Part shown: piece by piece, positions 5,383-5,577 of the stretch
Numbering within the stretch: position 1 is the first letter of the stretch
How the letters are laid out: the number at the start of each line of letters is the position of its first letter
NCBI GenBank assembly: GCA_902766655.1
Contig: CACXEL010000288.1
Location: 1 to 5,577, forward strand
Length of the DNA stretch: 5,577 nucleotides
Direction of reading: 5' to 3'
DNA from: an uncultured Lachnospiraceae bacterium
GTDB lineage: Bacteria; Bacillota; Clostridia; Lachnospirales; Lachnospiraceae
The notes under the pieces: model-generated
What the model was told of the DNA's origin: nothing
The model's input: the letters and a program-made list of their open reading frames with translations, nothing else
Database searches by the model: none
Program-made: the position numbers and the translations under genes

Positions 5383-5577
5383 ATGAAACGATTACTGGCT
5401 TTATTTCTGACCGGTGCCCTCACCCTCTCCCTCTTCGGCTGCGCCCAGAATGCCCAGTCGGTGAGCGGCACGACTTCCACCACCGAGTCATCTGCCGGCA
5501 ATGCCCTGGCCTCAGAGGAGGTCAAGGAGGAGGCCGAAGCGCCCGCCGCCGAGGAGACGGCTGCCGAAGAAACGGCC
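5383..5577 (+). CDS. Secreted lipoprotein, N-terminal part (C-terminus off window)
   Basis: 65 codons are visible and open to the right edge. The N-terminus is a textbook lipoprotein signal: MKR, a hydrophobic core at 4-18, then the lipobox LFGC with Cys20, so the mature protein should be lipid-anchored on the outer face of the cell membrane. After Cys20 comes a Ser/Thr-rich stretch (26-37) and then an Ala/Glu-rich linker (45-65) carrying two tandem AAEET units (55-64). Such linkers commonly precede a solute-binding or other extracellular domain in Clostridia, but no domain is inside the window, so the function cannot be named. The start is supported by AGAGGAG at 5369-5375, 7 bases before the ATG. 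The first seven codons include two TTA leucines, unlike the neighbouring phosphoketolase gene, consistent with a softened 5' end at a secreted-protein start. It is preceded by its own promoter and a likely operator. Confidence 0.88.
   Translation, partial: MKRLLALFLTGALTLSLFGCAQNAQSVSGTTSTTESSAGNALASEEVKEEAEAPAAEETAAEETA

Noticed and set aside
5316..5525. Minus-strand open frame of 69 codons over the lipoprotein start
   Set aside because: It lies opposite a clear lipoprotein signal with a well-spaced SD and has no family resemblance.
1..5577. Novel defence, mobile or CRISPR-like system
   Set aside because: No repeats in arrays, transposase, integrase, nuclease or toxin-antitoxin motifs were found. 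The content is ordinary metabolic and membrane genes.

Overview
The window is chromosomal DNA of a GC-rich bacterium (about 60% GC by eye). Strong Shine-Dalgarno sites of the AAGGAG/GGGAGG type, a lipoprotein signal with a Glu/Ala-rich linker, a LacX-type epimerase, a YczE-type membrane protein and a DUF2974 protein together suggest a Bacillota (Firmicutes) member, most likely of the Clostridia/Lachnospiraceae kind. That placement is an inference from gene families and style; no marker gene is present.

Layout: four genes lie head to tail on the minus strand and read leftward from about 4350. In transcription order they are a LacX-type aldose 1-epimerase (4301-3450), a DUF2974 (Mbeg1-like) putative alpha/beta hydrolase (3424-2300), 5-formyltetrahydrofolate cyclo-ligase (2214-1654) and phosphoketolase (1557 to beyond base 1, C-terminus missing). 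The gaps are 25, 85 and 96 bases. The first pair looks co-transcribed. No clear rho-independent terminator or internal promoter separates the others, so a single operon is possible but unproven.

A 274-base divergent region (4302-4575) holds a plausible leftward promoter (-10 at 4355-4360) and a very good rightward one (TTGTCC, 17-base spacer, extended -10 TATAAT at 4525-4530). The rightward promoter serves a YczE/YyaS/YitT-type membrane protein (4576-5220). A 162-base gap follows, with an extended -10 promoter overlapped by a perfect 9+9 inverted repeat. After it comes the start of a secreted lipoprotein (5383 onward) that runs off the window.

How the genes fit together: the epimerase interconverts sugar anomers and phosphoketolase splits xylulose-5-P (or fructose-6-P) into acetyl-P plus an aldose phosphate, so both belong to sugar catabolism. 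The cyclo-ligase recycles 5-formyl-THF into the one-carbon pool. The hydrolase's role is unknown. No mobile element, tRNA, rRNA or CRISPR array was seen. The window looks like ordinary core/metabolic DNA. The items most worth a second look are the uncharacterised hydrolase in the operon and the inverted repeat over the lipoprotein promoter.
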